DNA from: Schoenoplectus triqueter
Taxonomy: Eukaryota; Streptophyta; Magnoliopsida; Poales; Cyperaceae
DNA length: 32,755 bases
Assembly: GCA_964058805.1 (NCBI GenBank)
Contig: CAXKVV010001079.1
Coordinates: 1-32,755 of the forward strand
Direction of reading: 5' to 3'
This document shows positions 10,898-21,670 of this stretch, in pieces. The position numbers and the translations under genes were made by a program. Positions within the stretch are counted from its first letter, which is position 1; each line of letters begins with the position of its first letter. Under the pieces are notes generated by a model. The model was not told the DNA's origin. It searched no databases and saw only the letters and a list, made by a program, of their open reading frames with translations.

Positions 10898-12771
10898 TGA
10901 TAACTAATTAGGATATATTATAGATTTAAGTCCCATAAAATGAAATTTATGAGATGAAATCTCATTTTTCTCTCAAAAAAAAAAATATCTAACGTCATTG
11001 GAAAGAAATATGACAGGACTAGCAATTAATTGACTTAAAAATCTAACCCAACTAAAGTCCAAATTAAAAATGTTTAAAAAGGATTCCATTCTATATGTTT
11101 TGATATTCGTTTTTTAAGATGAATCCATAACTTTTTTTATAGAGATACAAGATTCATCGTCATCATTTATACTAAAACTACAAGTCAATCATTTTTCAAA
11201 TTTACATAATAAATATAAATGATTTAGAAAATGAGACTCGCTCAATAGACTTGACTACAAAAGCGAGTTGACAATAAAATCTGATATGGTCGCTAAATTT
11301 TTGGGACAATAATGTCTCCCAAATGAATAATGGAGAACTCGAACCCAAATCCTACACTACATATTAGCCTAACGCAACAATAAAAAATTTCAAATTTGAT
11401 GGCAATGCAAAAGAACTCCACAAAAAAGTAAAATTATATATAAGGAAGGAAATCACCAAATAATAAGAGTAAATTATTATGAGTAGTTGACCAAGGTCCC
11501 TTACAAGTTTAACTAAACAATATACGTAGTCCTCTTCAAATTCTAATATATATTACTCAATAAATTCTTTACTCACAATCTCATGGAACATAATACTTTC
11601 TATTTTTTTTTAATATTTATTTCGGATTTTCAAAATTACCTTATTTTCATATGCAAACATTCATTATTGTATTAATATTTCAAAGTAATCTTAAAAATCC
11701 GAAATAAAAAATATGATTTTCTTTTTATATTTTGGATTAAATTTACTGAAAACTTTGATGAGATTAAATTCACGAAAAAATTATCTAAATAATAAAATAT
11801 GAAAGGGGTCCACGCACTCTATCTGGTCTGGACCTTGCGAATTTAATTTGGGTTCTGCTTCCTGCCATCAGGGAAAGGATGGTCCTAATCGTTCCAGTTG
11901 TAATTCAATTTTTCATAGTCTGCTATTACATCATTAAAGTTCATTTTCAAATTTTCAGCCTTTTATATTTTTAAGACAAAAAAATTATAGTTTGCTATTA
12001 CAACAATATACGTCCATTGTAATTTTTCATTGAATTCAACGATATTAAATAAAATGGAAAAAAAATGCAATTATGCTCGTTATGCCACAGTGGTTATTTT
12101 ATTTTATTTTATTTTCAATTTTAAAAATATGATCCGTGATTTTCTCTCGTATTCTTCTTTACTCTTTTTCTGTTTCTTTTTTGATATAGCTAGTGAAATA
12201 TCTACTCTCAGTATTCTTCTTTAGTCTTCAATGTGTTTAGACAGTCTTTAAATTAATTGAACTTGACTTATCTATACATAACAACAATTGAATGAATATT
12301 AGTTAATTAAATTTTCATCCATATCCCCGATCTTCTAGAGTGGTACAATTCATCTCTTGTGTTCGCATACTCAATTTATGTGATCGTAACACGTACTTAT
12401 AAATTATAATATTTCGTCTCTTCTGATGGTCACTTCTAATTGACACATAAGCCTAGAATGTGAATTTCAAAGCTATGAACAAATATAATATTTGAGCATT
12501 TTTTTTCCTATCAACTTGATTATTTCTTCGAATCTCATTATAGAGCAAATAGTAAAGATACTTCGTCTTTTTTATTGTAGAAAGATACATGTTTAATTTC
12601 CACAATAGGTAAAACCTCTCATGATTGGTTATTTTTGAGGCCCCACCACATTAACCGGACATACCTATCTACTAGCTAGCAATCAATTTCAGTTTAATGT
12701 TTGAAATAAACAAACATGAATAAATTTTATTAGCGCAATTAAGGATATTTATTTATGATATATTGAATTTT
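10898..12771. other. AT-rich intergenic DNA
   Basis: No gene was recognised. Positions 11330-11375 read on the minus strand as GGGTTCGAGTTCTCC, which resembles a tRNA B box, so a very old tRNA-derived SINE is possible but not demonstrable. Positions about 11810-11910 are less AT-rich but have no interpretable frame. Confidence 0.4.
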
Positions 12772-12776
12772 ATTAT

Positions 12777-13159
12777 TGATGGCGTCTTTTACTCGACATC
12801 ATTTAATGGGCTTGAATAGGCTCACAGACCGAACTCGAAGGCTTCTACAAGCCTAGAATTCTTCTTATTCACCATGGCGGCCCAAACTCAAAGTAATGCA
12901 TCATGAATATCTATGCGCGACATAATGCGTTATAAATGTCCACGCACGGCATAAAGCATCATAATGTCTTGTCCCAAACATGACGATTGAAACCGCCCAA
13001 TGGTCGAGTGGCGTGACTAGTAACCTATATAAGCCCAAACCCTCGATATGTTAGGGACATATTTTTGACATTCATAGATTATAGGGAAAAGTAAAAGCCT
13101 GTCGATACTCCCATCTCGGTGATCGATATATCCCGCCTGGCCGGAGATAACCCGTAGCA
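12777..13159 (+). mobile_element. Solo LTR B of a retrotransposon (383 bp)
   Basis: The element begins TGATGGCG and ends CCCGTAGCA (canonical TG...CA). It is flanked by a perfect 5-bp duplication ATTAT at 12772-12776 and 13160-13164. It shares ordered blocks with the solo LTR at 10443-10892, which lies in the opposite orientation. A TATA box lies at 13024-13032 (CCTATATAAG). It is GC-richer than the surrounding DNA. No primer-binding site, gag or pol sequence is attached to either side, so the internal region has been lost by LTR-LTR recombination. Confidence 0.9.
13024..13033 (+). promoter_or_regulatory. TATA-like core promoter of solo LTR B
   Basis: CCTATATAAG is conserved in position with the matching word in the related inverted LTR. 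It is the expected promoter of this retrotransposon family and could drive read-through transcription towards 13160 and beyond. Confidence 0.6.
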
Positions 13160-13164
13160 ATTAT

Positions 13165-14290
13165 AAAGTAGCCATAATTGATAAGATCAAAACACAATTC
13201 ATAATATAACAGTTTCCAATGCAGTTTTTATGTAATGCATTCAGAATATAAAATTAGTTGCAAATAGCTTATTAGCTCAAATGATATAGCTAACTATAGT
13301 AACTTCTAAAAAATCATAAATTTAAACATTTGTGAGCACCAATTGAAATTTGAGAGGTGGATCTCATCTTTTCACCCAAAAAATTGAGATTTGCTATATT
13401 TCTTATTCTATATTTTATACTTCAGATCATTTTGAGATTAATGTTCAGATAGAAACTGTTACGTACAGCCGTTGTAGCCTTGTTTGTTCTTTCTTTTTGT
13501 TTCAAATTTCACCACTACAAAATCGTGAACCATCATTTAGAGCATCTTCAATTTCACTTGTAAATAAATGACTCGTAAATCTAACGTAGTATTTTTGTAT
13601 TTCAATCTCAAGGATATCGAGCATTTTGCTAATTTAGTAATTTTGTCTGTAAGTGTCATATAAGTTTTGCGAATTCTTCTGGATGGTGCAAGCATTTTTG
13701 CATCCCCACAATTGCAAAATTGTTCTTTTTACTAGTTAAATTTTGGCACATCAGTGAATAAGAAACTTCATGATGGAGGAATTTTAAAATTAATATACAA
13801 AAACTCGCTAAATTATTTATTTAATAAATCAATTTTAGTTTCTACGATTGTTGGAACTTAGAACGGAGAATGGGAGATGCTATTATAAGTAACTATTTTG
13901 AAAACAATATTTATATCATGCGCTGCACCACTGTACATCTGTATGAGTTCAAATTTTTTTTGGCATTTCATGAATGGTCGACCAAGTTTGGACTGTCAGC
14001 TTTTGTAGGTGGACTATTTATTAGCAGTTCAGCTGCCGCCTGCCTGCAACCCGTAATAGATTTCTAGTACATATTGAAGATTTTCCTGTAGAATACACGT
14101 AATAATAACAAGAGTAATACAGATTCGTCATTGAGACCATCTTCTTGCATCTTCTAGAAAGAAATCTCTAATTCTCCCAATTTAGACCCCTCACTGAATC
14201 TGTAATATTATATATATAAATAAACGACTTTTGTTATAAGTTGGATTATATGTCCAACAATTCCACCTCTACGGAAGATGCTCAAAACAA
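13165..14290. other. Intergenic DNA, no gene recognised
   Basis: Less repetitive than the flanking regions. An open frame at 13870-14067 (65 codons) has no family features. GAGCATCTTC at about 13540 and GAAGATGCTC at about 14272 form a 10-bp inverted pair of a type seen at MITE ends, but they are over 700 bp apart and no target duplication was found. Confidence 0.35.
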
Positions 14291-14299
14291 AGCAAGATA

Positions 14300-14698
14300 T
14301 CCTTCTTCTTGATTTATCACAGCTAATAAATCCATTTTTCTTACATACAGAATCAGCAAACGGTAATAGTAGCACGGGGCATTACAAAAATGTCACATTA
14401 TTCTCAAGTTGTAAATTCCAATGAAATAAACCGATTCAAAATAATTGCCAAGATTCTATCATTAGGATCAAAGTATTGCAGACCAATTTCTTAACAATTT
14501 CAAAGTATCAAGCATACACAGCTAAAGATCAAAAAGTAAATCTTACAAGTATAAAGCCATCTCAATTGTTGCATAATAGAAAAATATCAAGCATGCTTAT
14601 CAGTCCTACATCTTATGTTGAACAAAGAAACAACTAGAATCTAGCAACAGTAGATGCACCACTGGGAATATCACAGTTGCATATTCGACAAATATCTC
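14300..14698 (-). other. Probable terminal 3' UTR exon of TOM6
   Basis: On the minus strand a strong acceptor, CCCTTTATAG/GAGATA, lies at 14699-14700. Downstream sequence is non-coding, with mixed composition and T/GT-rich words such as TTGTTTCTTTGTT and GCTTTATACTTGTAAG, as in plant 3' UTRs. A CAG/GTCAAC donor lies 13 bp after the TOM6 stop codon. The inferred intron would run 16198-14699. The end of the exon cannot be fixed. This is inference from splice-like sites only. Confidence 0.4.
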
Positions 14699-15396
14699 CT
14701 ATAAAGGGAAAAAAAGGTAGAGCTCATTTAGTTTAAATACACTGAAATTTTACATTATAATGAACTAAATAAATAGCCAAGCACTGAATAGTGAATATAA
14801 TGATTTCTGGAGTTTCAGCAGTCTATAAAATATCCATAGCTCACACCGAGCATAAGTATACTGACCAGTATACAGGGATTGCAAACAACAACATGCAAAG
14901 AATTAGAAGGCACATTTCCTCTGTACCCTATTGGTTCACTAATGTGGGGTCCAGAGATGAATTCAAAATAAAAGTCAACCTTGGATTAATCAAATTAACA
15001 ACAATGTAATCCATAAGACCAGGAAAAAGAAAAGAGAGAGGACCTGCACAGTAAAAGTACTTTACATGCCGATGACAAACCTTTATGATACATCATAAAT
15101 AGAAGGTACAATCATACAAAAACAATCAAGGTATATCTACATTTTTAAAAAAACATAGCTGAAAGATGATATTTCAGAGAACAGTTAGCATCATTATTGT
15201 AATAATACAGTAACCATTCAATTTTGATTTCAATTAGTATTACTCAAGTTCCAAAAAAACTGAGAATATTTCATGTGAATTAAGACCAACTAGACCATTT
15301 TTACCTACTCATTGACTCTCTTGATTACAGATATTTTAATTTCAAACTTTCAATACCATGTCCCAACGATTAGACATTTTTTTACTAATTCTTGTA

Positions 15397-15409
15397 CCCC
15401 CCCCCCCCC
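15397..15409. repeat. Poly-C tract (13 C)
   Basis: Thirteen consecutive C residues lie in otherwise AT-rich sequence inside the presumed TOM6 3' UTR intron. The count may be affected by sequencing error. Confidence 0.85.
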
Positions 15410-16212
15410 TTCAAACACAGATATACTAAAGAGCAATGACCAGACAACAAATAAAAATAAAGCCAACTCCAGAAGAAATTAAATTATGAAAGAAAACATT
15501 AAGGACATGTTTTAGTATTCTTGTCAATGTAATCACATTGAAAGAAATAAAATACTCATTTGTTAGGATTTGAATACTATACTGCAATTCTATGACAGAA
15601 ATAAACTATTCAATATGAAGAGGCAAAGAAAATTCTAAAAACAGCTCTTATATATTTTAGTTACAGAGCATTCAGAAGAACTGAATTTAATTTAGAAAAA
15701 CTGTAGACCATCTCAATAACTAGGTAAATTACTAATTTTAAGGAACAAAACCTCCCAACATTTCTATGAATTAGCTAACAATTATTAAATGCGAGACCAA
15801 CCATCTTAAACTTAGATAAGAAATTGCAATGTCAGAAAGATAAAGTTGGAATGTCAAGGCTTGGAGTTTGGTCTTCTCTTTCCTACAGACATCTGGAAGG
15901 GCGTAATTTTAGGCCATAATTAGGTCCATTTCATAAAATCAGTACCCAGGAATAATTCTGAAGACGGACAATGTTGATCATAGATCTCGTGATCTTGCAT
16001 AACATATTTCTTTTACGTATAAATTACGCAAAAGAAAGGTTCTATATGTAACTATCTTGAAGAAAACGAACAAGACACAACCGAGGCAGATCAAACGAAG
16101 TTCAACTTCCAGTTTCCCTATGAACCGACCGTGCACAGCGCAATCATCCAAGAAGACTAAGCTAATAATAGTATAAATATAAAAAGAAGAAGGTTGACCT
16201 GAGAATACGGGA

Positions 16213-16371
16213 TCAGAGCTGAAGCTTGAGCTCCTCCTTCTCCTTCGTGAGGAAATGAAGGATATACGGCGCGACACGAATCACCGCGATGCACGACCCC
16301 ATGACCGTCAGGTGGGTCCTCAGCTGCTTGTACGCCGTCGCCTTATCCGGTCTCCTCGGAAGCTGAAACAT
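16213..16371 (-). CDS. TOM6: Mitochondrial import receptor subunit TOM6 homolog (52 aa)
   Basis: A 52-codon frame on the minus strand runs from the ATG at 16371 to TGA at 16213. The N-terminal half, RRPDKATAYKQLRTHL, matches the conserved plant TOM6 pattern (RKPDKAEALKQLRTH). It is followed by the single membrane helix MGSCIAVIRVAPYILHFL at about residues 24-41 and a charged tail, TKEKEELKL. The length fits plant TOM6, about 54 residues. TOM6 is a small tail-anchored component of the TOM translocase in the mitochondrial outer membrane; it stabilises contacts between TOM40 and TOM22 during preprotein import. The coding part has no intron. It lies in GC-richer DNA than its flanks. The start is set by homology, and the GA-repeat leader ends immediately before it. 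The antisense open frame over the same bases is not a gene. Confidence 0.95.
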   Translation of the reverse strand: MFQLPRRPDKATAYKQLRTHLTVMGSCIAVIRVAPYILHFLTKEKEELKLQL

Positions 16372-16378
16372 CTCTATC

Positions 16379-16420
<42 letters not shown>
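16372..16420 (-). repeat. (GA)n microsatellite abutting the TOM6 start codon
   Basis: The plus strand is an almost pure CT dinucleotide run of about 48 bp, so the TOM6 leader is GA repeats ending directly at the ATG. GA repeats in plant promoters and leaders are binding sites of BBR/BPC (GAGA-binding) proteins. The tract is likely polymorphic in length. Confidence 0.85.
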
Positions 16421-16422
<2 letters not shown>

Positions 16423-16467
16423 TTTCTCTTTCTACCTCCCAAACGACAAAACCTCTGTGGCGAGCAC

Positions 16468-16474
16468 AACCCTA
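16468..16474. promoter_or_regulatory. Telo-box upstream of TOM6
   Basis: AACCCTA on the plus strand, about 100 bp upstream of the TOM6 start, is the core of the telo-box. It is frequent near transcription starts of plant ribosomal, translation-related and mitochondrial-protein genes, often together with site II elements. Confidence 0.65.
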
Positions 16475-16601
16475 GAATGAGAAAAGGAATCAATCAAGCA
16501 GGGGATAGATGGCAGAAGAACGATCCTGATTTAACGGCCCGGATTTGCATCTGATCTAATAGTCAATCTCTCATGGATTTAGAATTTAGATAATTTGGTC
16601 T

Positions 16602-16629
16602 TGGGCTGCAATTAACGATCCTCAGCCCA
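16602..16629. promoter_or_regulatory. Inverted pair of site II elements (TGGGCT) upstream of TOM6
   Basis: TGGGCT occurs at 16602-16607 on the plus strand and 16624-16629 on the minus strand, 230-260 bp upstream of the TOM6 ATG. Site II motifs (TGGGCC/T) bind TCP transcription factors and are enriched in nuclear genes for mitochondrial proteins, which fits the neighbour's function. Confidence 0.6.
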
Positions 16630-16639
16630 AGTCCTGTTT

Positions 16640-17003
16640 TCGTTGGTAGAATGATATCTATTTAATGCGGAGACCAAAGTTTCATAATACAGACACATAA
16701 CATTTGTTATTGGTATTCCAACTTGAATATATTTTTAGACAGTTTTTTTCATTTTTAAAAAAGACAACTTTTTTTCTCGGAATCTAGGAGTTTTTTTCTC
16801 TTTTTTTCGGGTCTTTACATTTTTTTAATTTTTACACTATTTTTATATTTATAAAATAAGATAAAATATAAATGGACCCAAAAAAATTTCGGAATTTTCA
16901 TTCCAGTCTCTAGTGCATCGGAAAAACGAATCAATCATTTTAGAAGCCATGACATTTTATTTTTTTTAATAAAAATTTGTCAATTAACCTGTGTATTTGA
17001 GGT
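16640..17003. other. AT-rich intergenic DNA upstream of TOM6
   Basis: T-rich homopolymer stretches (16740-16830) and no coding signal. Nothing beyond the promoter words listed for TOM6 was recognised. Confidence 0.45.
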
Positions 17004-17011
17004 TGCACATC

Positions 17012-17565
17012 TAAGGATGTATAAAAAAGTTTGAACTCGTAGTTCACATAAAGATTAACTCAGACTCATATTAATCTACTTCGATAATTAAATGAATTGA
17101 ATTTTAGTTGGGGTTGGCTCAGCTCGAATAACAATAATTTATATATTTTTTTTTTCATTGAACCCTAACTCGATAATCCCACTATCATTCTCTCTAACCA
17201 TCTCAGCGGCTAAATAATATCTCTTATTCACTCGTGACTTAACTCGTATATCTGACTCGATAAATTTTTTTCATCCGCATTCAAATTAGTACAACAAATA
17301 TGTCATTGAAAGTATAATTATTGATATACCAATGTTGTATCAATTCTTATATCAATCTTGTAGTTTGTAGATATATCAAACTTAAATATCAAGCCGAGTC
17401 AACATCCGTGCATTAGTTCATGAACCAGCTCACAAGTTAACTTGAAATGTGATGAGTTAAACTTAAACTGGATCATTCAGCTCGAGGCGTCTCGCGAGCT
17501 CGATTCAACTTATATTTTTATGAGTTAAACTTAAGCTAATCCCAGCTCACTCATTTACAACACTA
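17012..17565. mobile_element. hAT-type MITE (554 bp) with GAGCTC/ACTCG words
   Basis: The left end TAAGGATGTATAAAAAAG and the right end, read inward as TAGTGTTGTAAATGAG, form a diverged terminal inverted repeat. The 8-bp flanks are TGCACATC (17004-17011) and TGCACACC (17566-17573), matching at 7 of 8 positions. The arms carry ACTCG, AGCTCG and GAGTTAAACTTAA words in opposite orientations, and the centre is AT-rich. No coding capacity. The 8-bp duplication supports the hAT superfamily. Confidence 0.75.
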
Positions 17566-17574
17566 TGCACACCA

Positions 17575-20500
17575 CCTCTTCTCATTAAGCACCAGTTAGG
17601 TTGTCTGCCTCAAGTCCTAGCCAAGGCCTAATCGAGCCTGAAATGGTCGTGTATTAATTATAATCCAGTTTGTATTATCAATTACATTATATTAGCCAAA
17701 AAAAATCGGAGCTACAATGAATTTTGTATTTTTATCACAAGTGCAATGAATTAATCACATCACATCACATCATTCAGAAATCAATACAAAACGTCAATAC
17801 CCACTTATTTATACATGCCAAATACTCAAATTAAAGTGTCTACCAGCATTGCAACTCGCACCAGCAAAAAGATTTATGTACAGGAAGTAGACAAAAAAAA
17901 AAGTCAGATAACATATCGTCTCTCTTATTTGCTAAACAAGGCCCAAAACAGAAACTTCTTCCAAACTTCTCATCAACCCTCGCAATTGCGATAATTACCA
18001 AAATAAGATGATATTTTATTCTCACTGTGATTATTTATTAATACAATCATCGTAGTAATGATAAAATATTATAAATAATATTCATAAATTATTTATGACT
18101 ATATTGTTATAATTAGACAATAATCTTTAAATAATTATAATTACTAATGATACTATAATATTTTTCCTCAAAAATATATCAATAATAACAATCACGATAA
18201 TGATAATAATGAAAATTACAACATCAGTAATAGTATTAAATATAATAAAAAATAATCAATAATAATAATTTTAATAATTAAATTAATCATATTTAAATTA
18301 TAATGATAAATTTATTATAATATTATTAATAACTTTAATCATAAAAAATCATCCTAGACATATAAAAAATAATGTATGCCGTAGTTCATGAGAGATCTAA
18401 TTTTAACAACAAAGATGTCCGTTCGATCTAAGGGTATAATGGTTATTTTTGAGATTTTGATCACATTATAATTATTCTCATGATTTATTATTTTATTTTA
18501 TTAATAATAAAAAATAGGCAAAACATAATCAAATAACATATCCTCTCTCTTATCAGAGAAACAACGTCCATACTAGATGTGTAAGAACTAAGAACACTTC
18601 ATAATTCATAATTTATTCAGTGTTCAATTTATATGATTATTTTTTTTGTCAACTTAGTTTGATAATTTGTTGAATGAACTAGTTAAGATTTGATTCATAA
18701 TTGTTCGATATTAGTTATTTGTATATATTTTGAACTATTTAGCTAATAATATATGTAATTATCAACCTTTTAAAAAACGGAGTTAAAACCGTTAAAACTG
18801 ATTGTGTAAGTTTCAACATTAAGGTTTTTTGAAAAAAAAAAACTCATTTCACGGATTTTCTTAGAAAAAAACGATTTTAACTTGGATTTAACGGTTTTAA
18901 ACCGTTAAATATGAGAGGCTTTTAAACGGTTAATTTCAAAAAATACATTTCATCCTTTTATCCTTTGTTCCTCTGTTGAATGAGTGGAGTGTAGTGCATT
19001 AAATGCAAATTGATTATTGACATGTGGGTCCAGGAGTATTTAGTTCATGCATTTAATGCATAGATCATTGCTGATTTTAAATTTTCTCTCAAACATTAAA
19101 TCCTTTTGAATTTATTTTCAATAATTTCTTTTTTCAAAATTTACCAAAATTTGAAAAAAAATTTAAATATTTCAGATTTTATGATAAAATTTATTTACTA
19201 TTTTACCCTTGGATTAAACATCAATTAATTATTTTATGCCCGATTAATCAATTTAATTGTATTAATTGATTATTTTTGGAATTTTCTGTCTTCTGTAATT
19301 CTAATAATATCAAAATTATATATGGGAACAAGCAACAGAATTATTTTGTCAAAATAAGTAGAGAAACACCAAAAGGCCTCACACCACTAAAATAAATAAA
19401 CAAGCAACATAATTATTTTATTAAAATAAGATATGAGAGTGAAAAGATGGATAAATGAGCAGGTAAAATAAGAGAGCATACCAGATTATGTAAAATCATA
19501 AACTTTAATAAATAAACTCATGGGAAGATGCTAAATTGCAAAAGCATATAAGTTTAATAGGTAAAAAAATAATTGATCGTTTCTTAATTTAATGTCCGTG
19601 TAGAATTGTAATAATATAATTATTTTATTATGAATTTACTTTTAAATTAATAAAATATTAGTTAGTTTTTCAAAAATTATTATGAAATTAACAAAATATT
19701 AATTATTTTAGTTCTAATTATTTATGATAATACAAAATAAATGTAAAAATTAAAATAATTGAGTTCTTCTGGAATTCAATTTCAATTTGATTAGCGTGAG
19801 TTTGATTTAGTTTGAGTTTGATTTAGTTCAAATTTAATTTAGGTCGAGTTCGATTTTATTCAATTCGTTTAGTAGTCCAGACACTAAAAAAATTAAAAAT
19901 ATATATATATTTCATTTTTTTCATAAAACCTCGCATTTGTGATAGTTACCAATATTTATTGACATGATCAACTCATATTGCGTTCTTGCAAACAATACAT
20001 ACATTGCAACCACGTGCCTTTCTTAAGTTGCAGCCGTTACATACTGGTTCCAGTCTTCCAGACCTGAACAACTCGTACTAGCAGACTCCATCGAATGTTA
20101 AACTCACCCCAAGGCCCAAGCTGTATTGATTTTATGGACCCATAACTTTGAACATCAGTTTCTTCATATATTTTCATTTAGTAAAGACTTCAATTCAATG
20201 TCTTTATTTTGCCGCTCTATCATAATTCATGATAAATAATTACTGTATTTTTTTATGGCAAAATTAGATATGTCTTCATCAAAATTTATGTTTTAAAAAT
20301 ACTTATCTATCATAATATGAAAAATAATATACGTCCAGATTTACTTGAGAAATCCCACTTCAAATAAACTAATGAAAAGTATAAAAAAAGGACACAAATT
20401 GATGGGTAAAATATGTAATTGTACAACTCGAGGATAAATATTTTTAACATGAAATTTAGTGAGTATGTAACTAATTTCATTTTTGTTTGAACTATCAACC

Positions 20501-21000
20501 TTTGTCCGTTTGCCATACATGTGCATTTGCGTCAGAAATAATAATAAAAAATGATTTTGCTCGTATATATTTGAAAATAATAATCATTTAAATTAATTGA
20601 AATAAAAATTGATAATGGATAAAGTGACGTAGTCTAGAATTTTGACGGAAGCACGTTATTATATAAATAAAGAAATGCACGCAATATATAATTTACTTCC
20701 GTAAATTTAATGAAATGATTTTGGCAAACTAATTTGCAACAGATGGGGTAATTAAGAGGCGTGCAGTAAAAGCATACTAATTAATCTACGATTCCTTTGT
20801 TCTATTTCTATACCATTCAGCAACGGATGCAGGGATTTGATCAGGGAGTAATTATTGGATTATAATAGTTTATCGGATTTAAACTCATTAACTAATTGGG
20901 TACTAAATAAAAAATTAATAATTTAATATATATTTTTATCTAATAAAAAATTATTAAAATAATAGCATTATATATATGAAAAATAACAATAAAATAAAGC
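17575..21000. other. Long AT-rich intergenic region with short scattered duplications
   Basis: No gene was recognised in about 3.4 kb. Short echoes occur: the ATAACATATC(G/C)TCTCTCTTAT block at about 17917 recurs at about 18527, and CCTCGCAATTGCGATAATTA at 17978 recurs with few changes at 19929. A cluster of AACCGTT/AACGGTT words lies at 18775-18935. The 20020-20110 patch is GC-richer and has a 22-codon minus-strand frame (20091-20023), too short to call. Two TGCATT(A/T)AATGCA palindromes lie near 18995 and 19050. Confidence 0.4.
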
Positions 21001-21218
21001 TAAAGGACAAAGTAATAGATAATCAAGTTGATGAAAAAAGTTTTCGTTTACGTAACTTTATATTTTGATATCTTTACATAATTATTTCATTAAGCAGGAT
21101 ATTAAATATTTTTTCTCAATAAAAATAATCAGACAATCTAAAAGGACAAAAAAAATTTCTGAGGATAAATTACTGAAAATATTATTGAAAAATATTATTT
21201 TTCAAAATCCAGATAGGA

Positions 21219-21544
21219 CACGTGACACCGGAGTGACCGGACCACATTGAATCCGCCCTGATACCATCTCAGCTAGGAAAATATCCTGGATTTAGACAAA
21301 GGGCAATCGGGTCAATCTCAAATTTAATAAAAGTTGATAATAAATTAAATTATATACAAAAATTATACCTAAAAGTATATTGATTTAACGGGAAAGAAAG
21401 AGCAAATAAATTTGTGCAGCATGGTGTCTCGTGTACTTAAACGAACGAGCAAATTAATTATCCACTAGAGAACCAGTACCGTGGACCCCCTCCGTCACTG
21501 ACCGGAATCGAAAACAACAGGACCACCCAACTCTCACCTTGACT
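21219..21544 (+). promoter_or_regulatory. Promoter-region motifs upstream of the ATL gene
   Basis: A G-box core CACGTG lies at 21219-21224. W-box type words lie at 21310-21315 (TTGACC on the minus strand) and 21539-21544 (TTGACT on the plus strand), the last about 130 bp before the ATG. W-boxes bind WRKY factors, and many ATL genes respond rapidly to elicitors, so the motifs are plausible. Short words like these also occur by chance. Confidence 0.35.
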
Positions 21545-21670
21545 GCATCGAACTGAAGTAATATCAAACATTCAAACTCCACAGCCAACTCCTAAAACAA
21601 GTCCCGGATCGAAATCAAACAAAAACGCATAAATTAACGAGATAATAATAAAAGAAGAAAACCAAGAGCC

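Noticed and set aside
13260..13345. tRNA-like A box (TTAGCTCAAATGATA) suggesting a SINE
   Set aside because: No acceptable B box follows and no target duplication was found.
13538..14282. GAGCATCTTC/GAAGATGCTC pair as the ends of a MITE
   Set aside because: Only 10 bp match, the distance is over 700 bp, and no target duplication flanks it.
15978..16277. 99-codon minus-strand frame with an Arg/Ser-rich start
   Set aside because: It overlaps the end of TOM6 in a different frame and extends into the presumed intron; no domain is seen.
16255..16554. 99-codon plus-strand frame containing a Leu-Ser run
   Set aside because: Antisense to TOM6 and its leader; the Leu-Ser run is simply the CT microsatellite translated.
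20023..20091. 22-codon minus-strand frame ending LEDWNQYVTAAT preceded by an acceptor-like TTGTTCAG
   Set aside because: Too short, with no recognisable upstream exons; it cannot be distinguished from chance.
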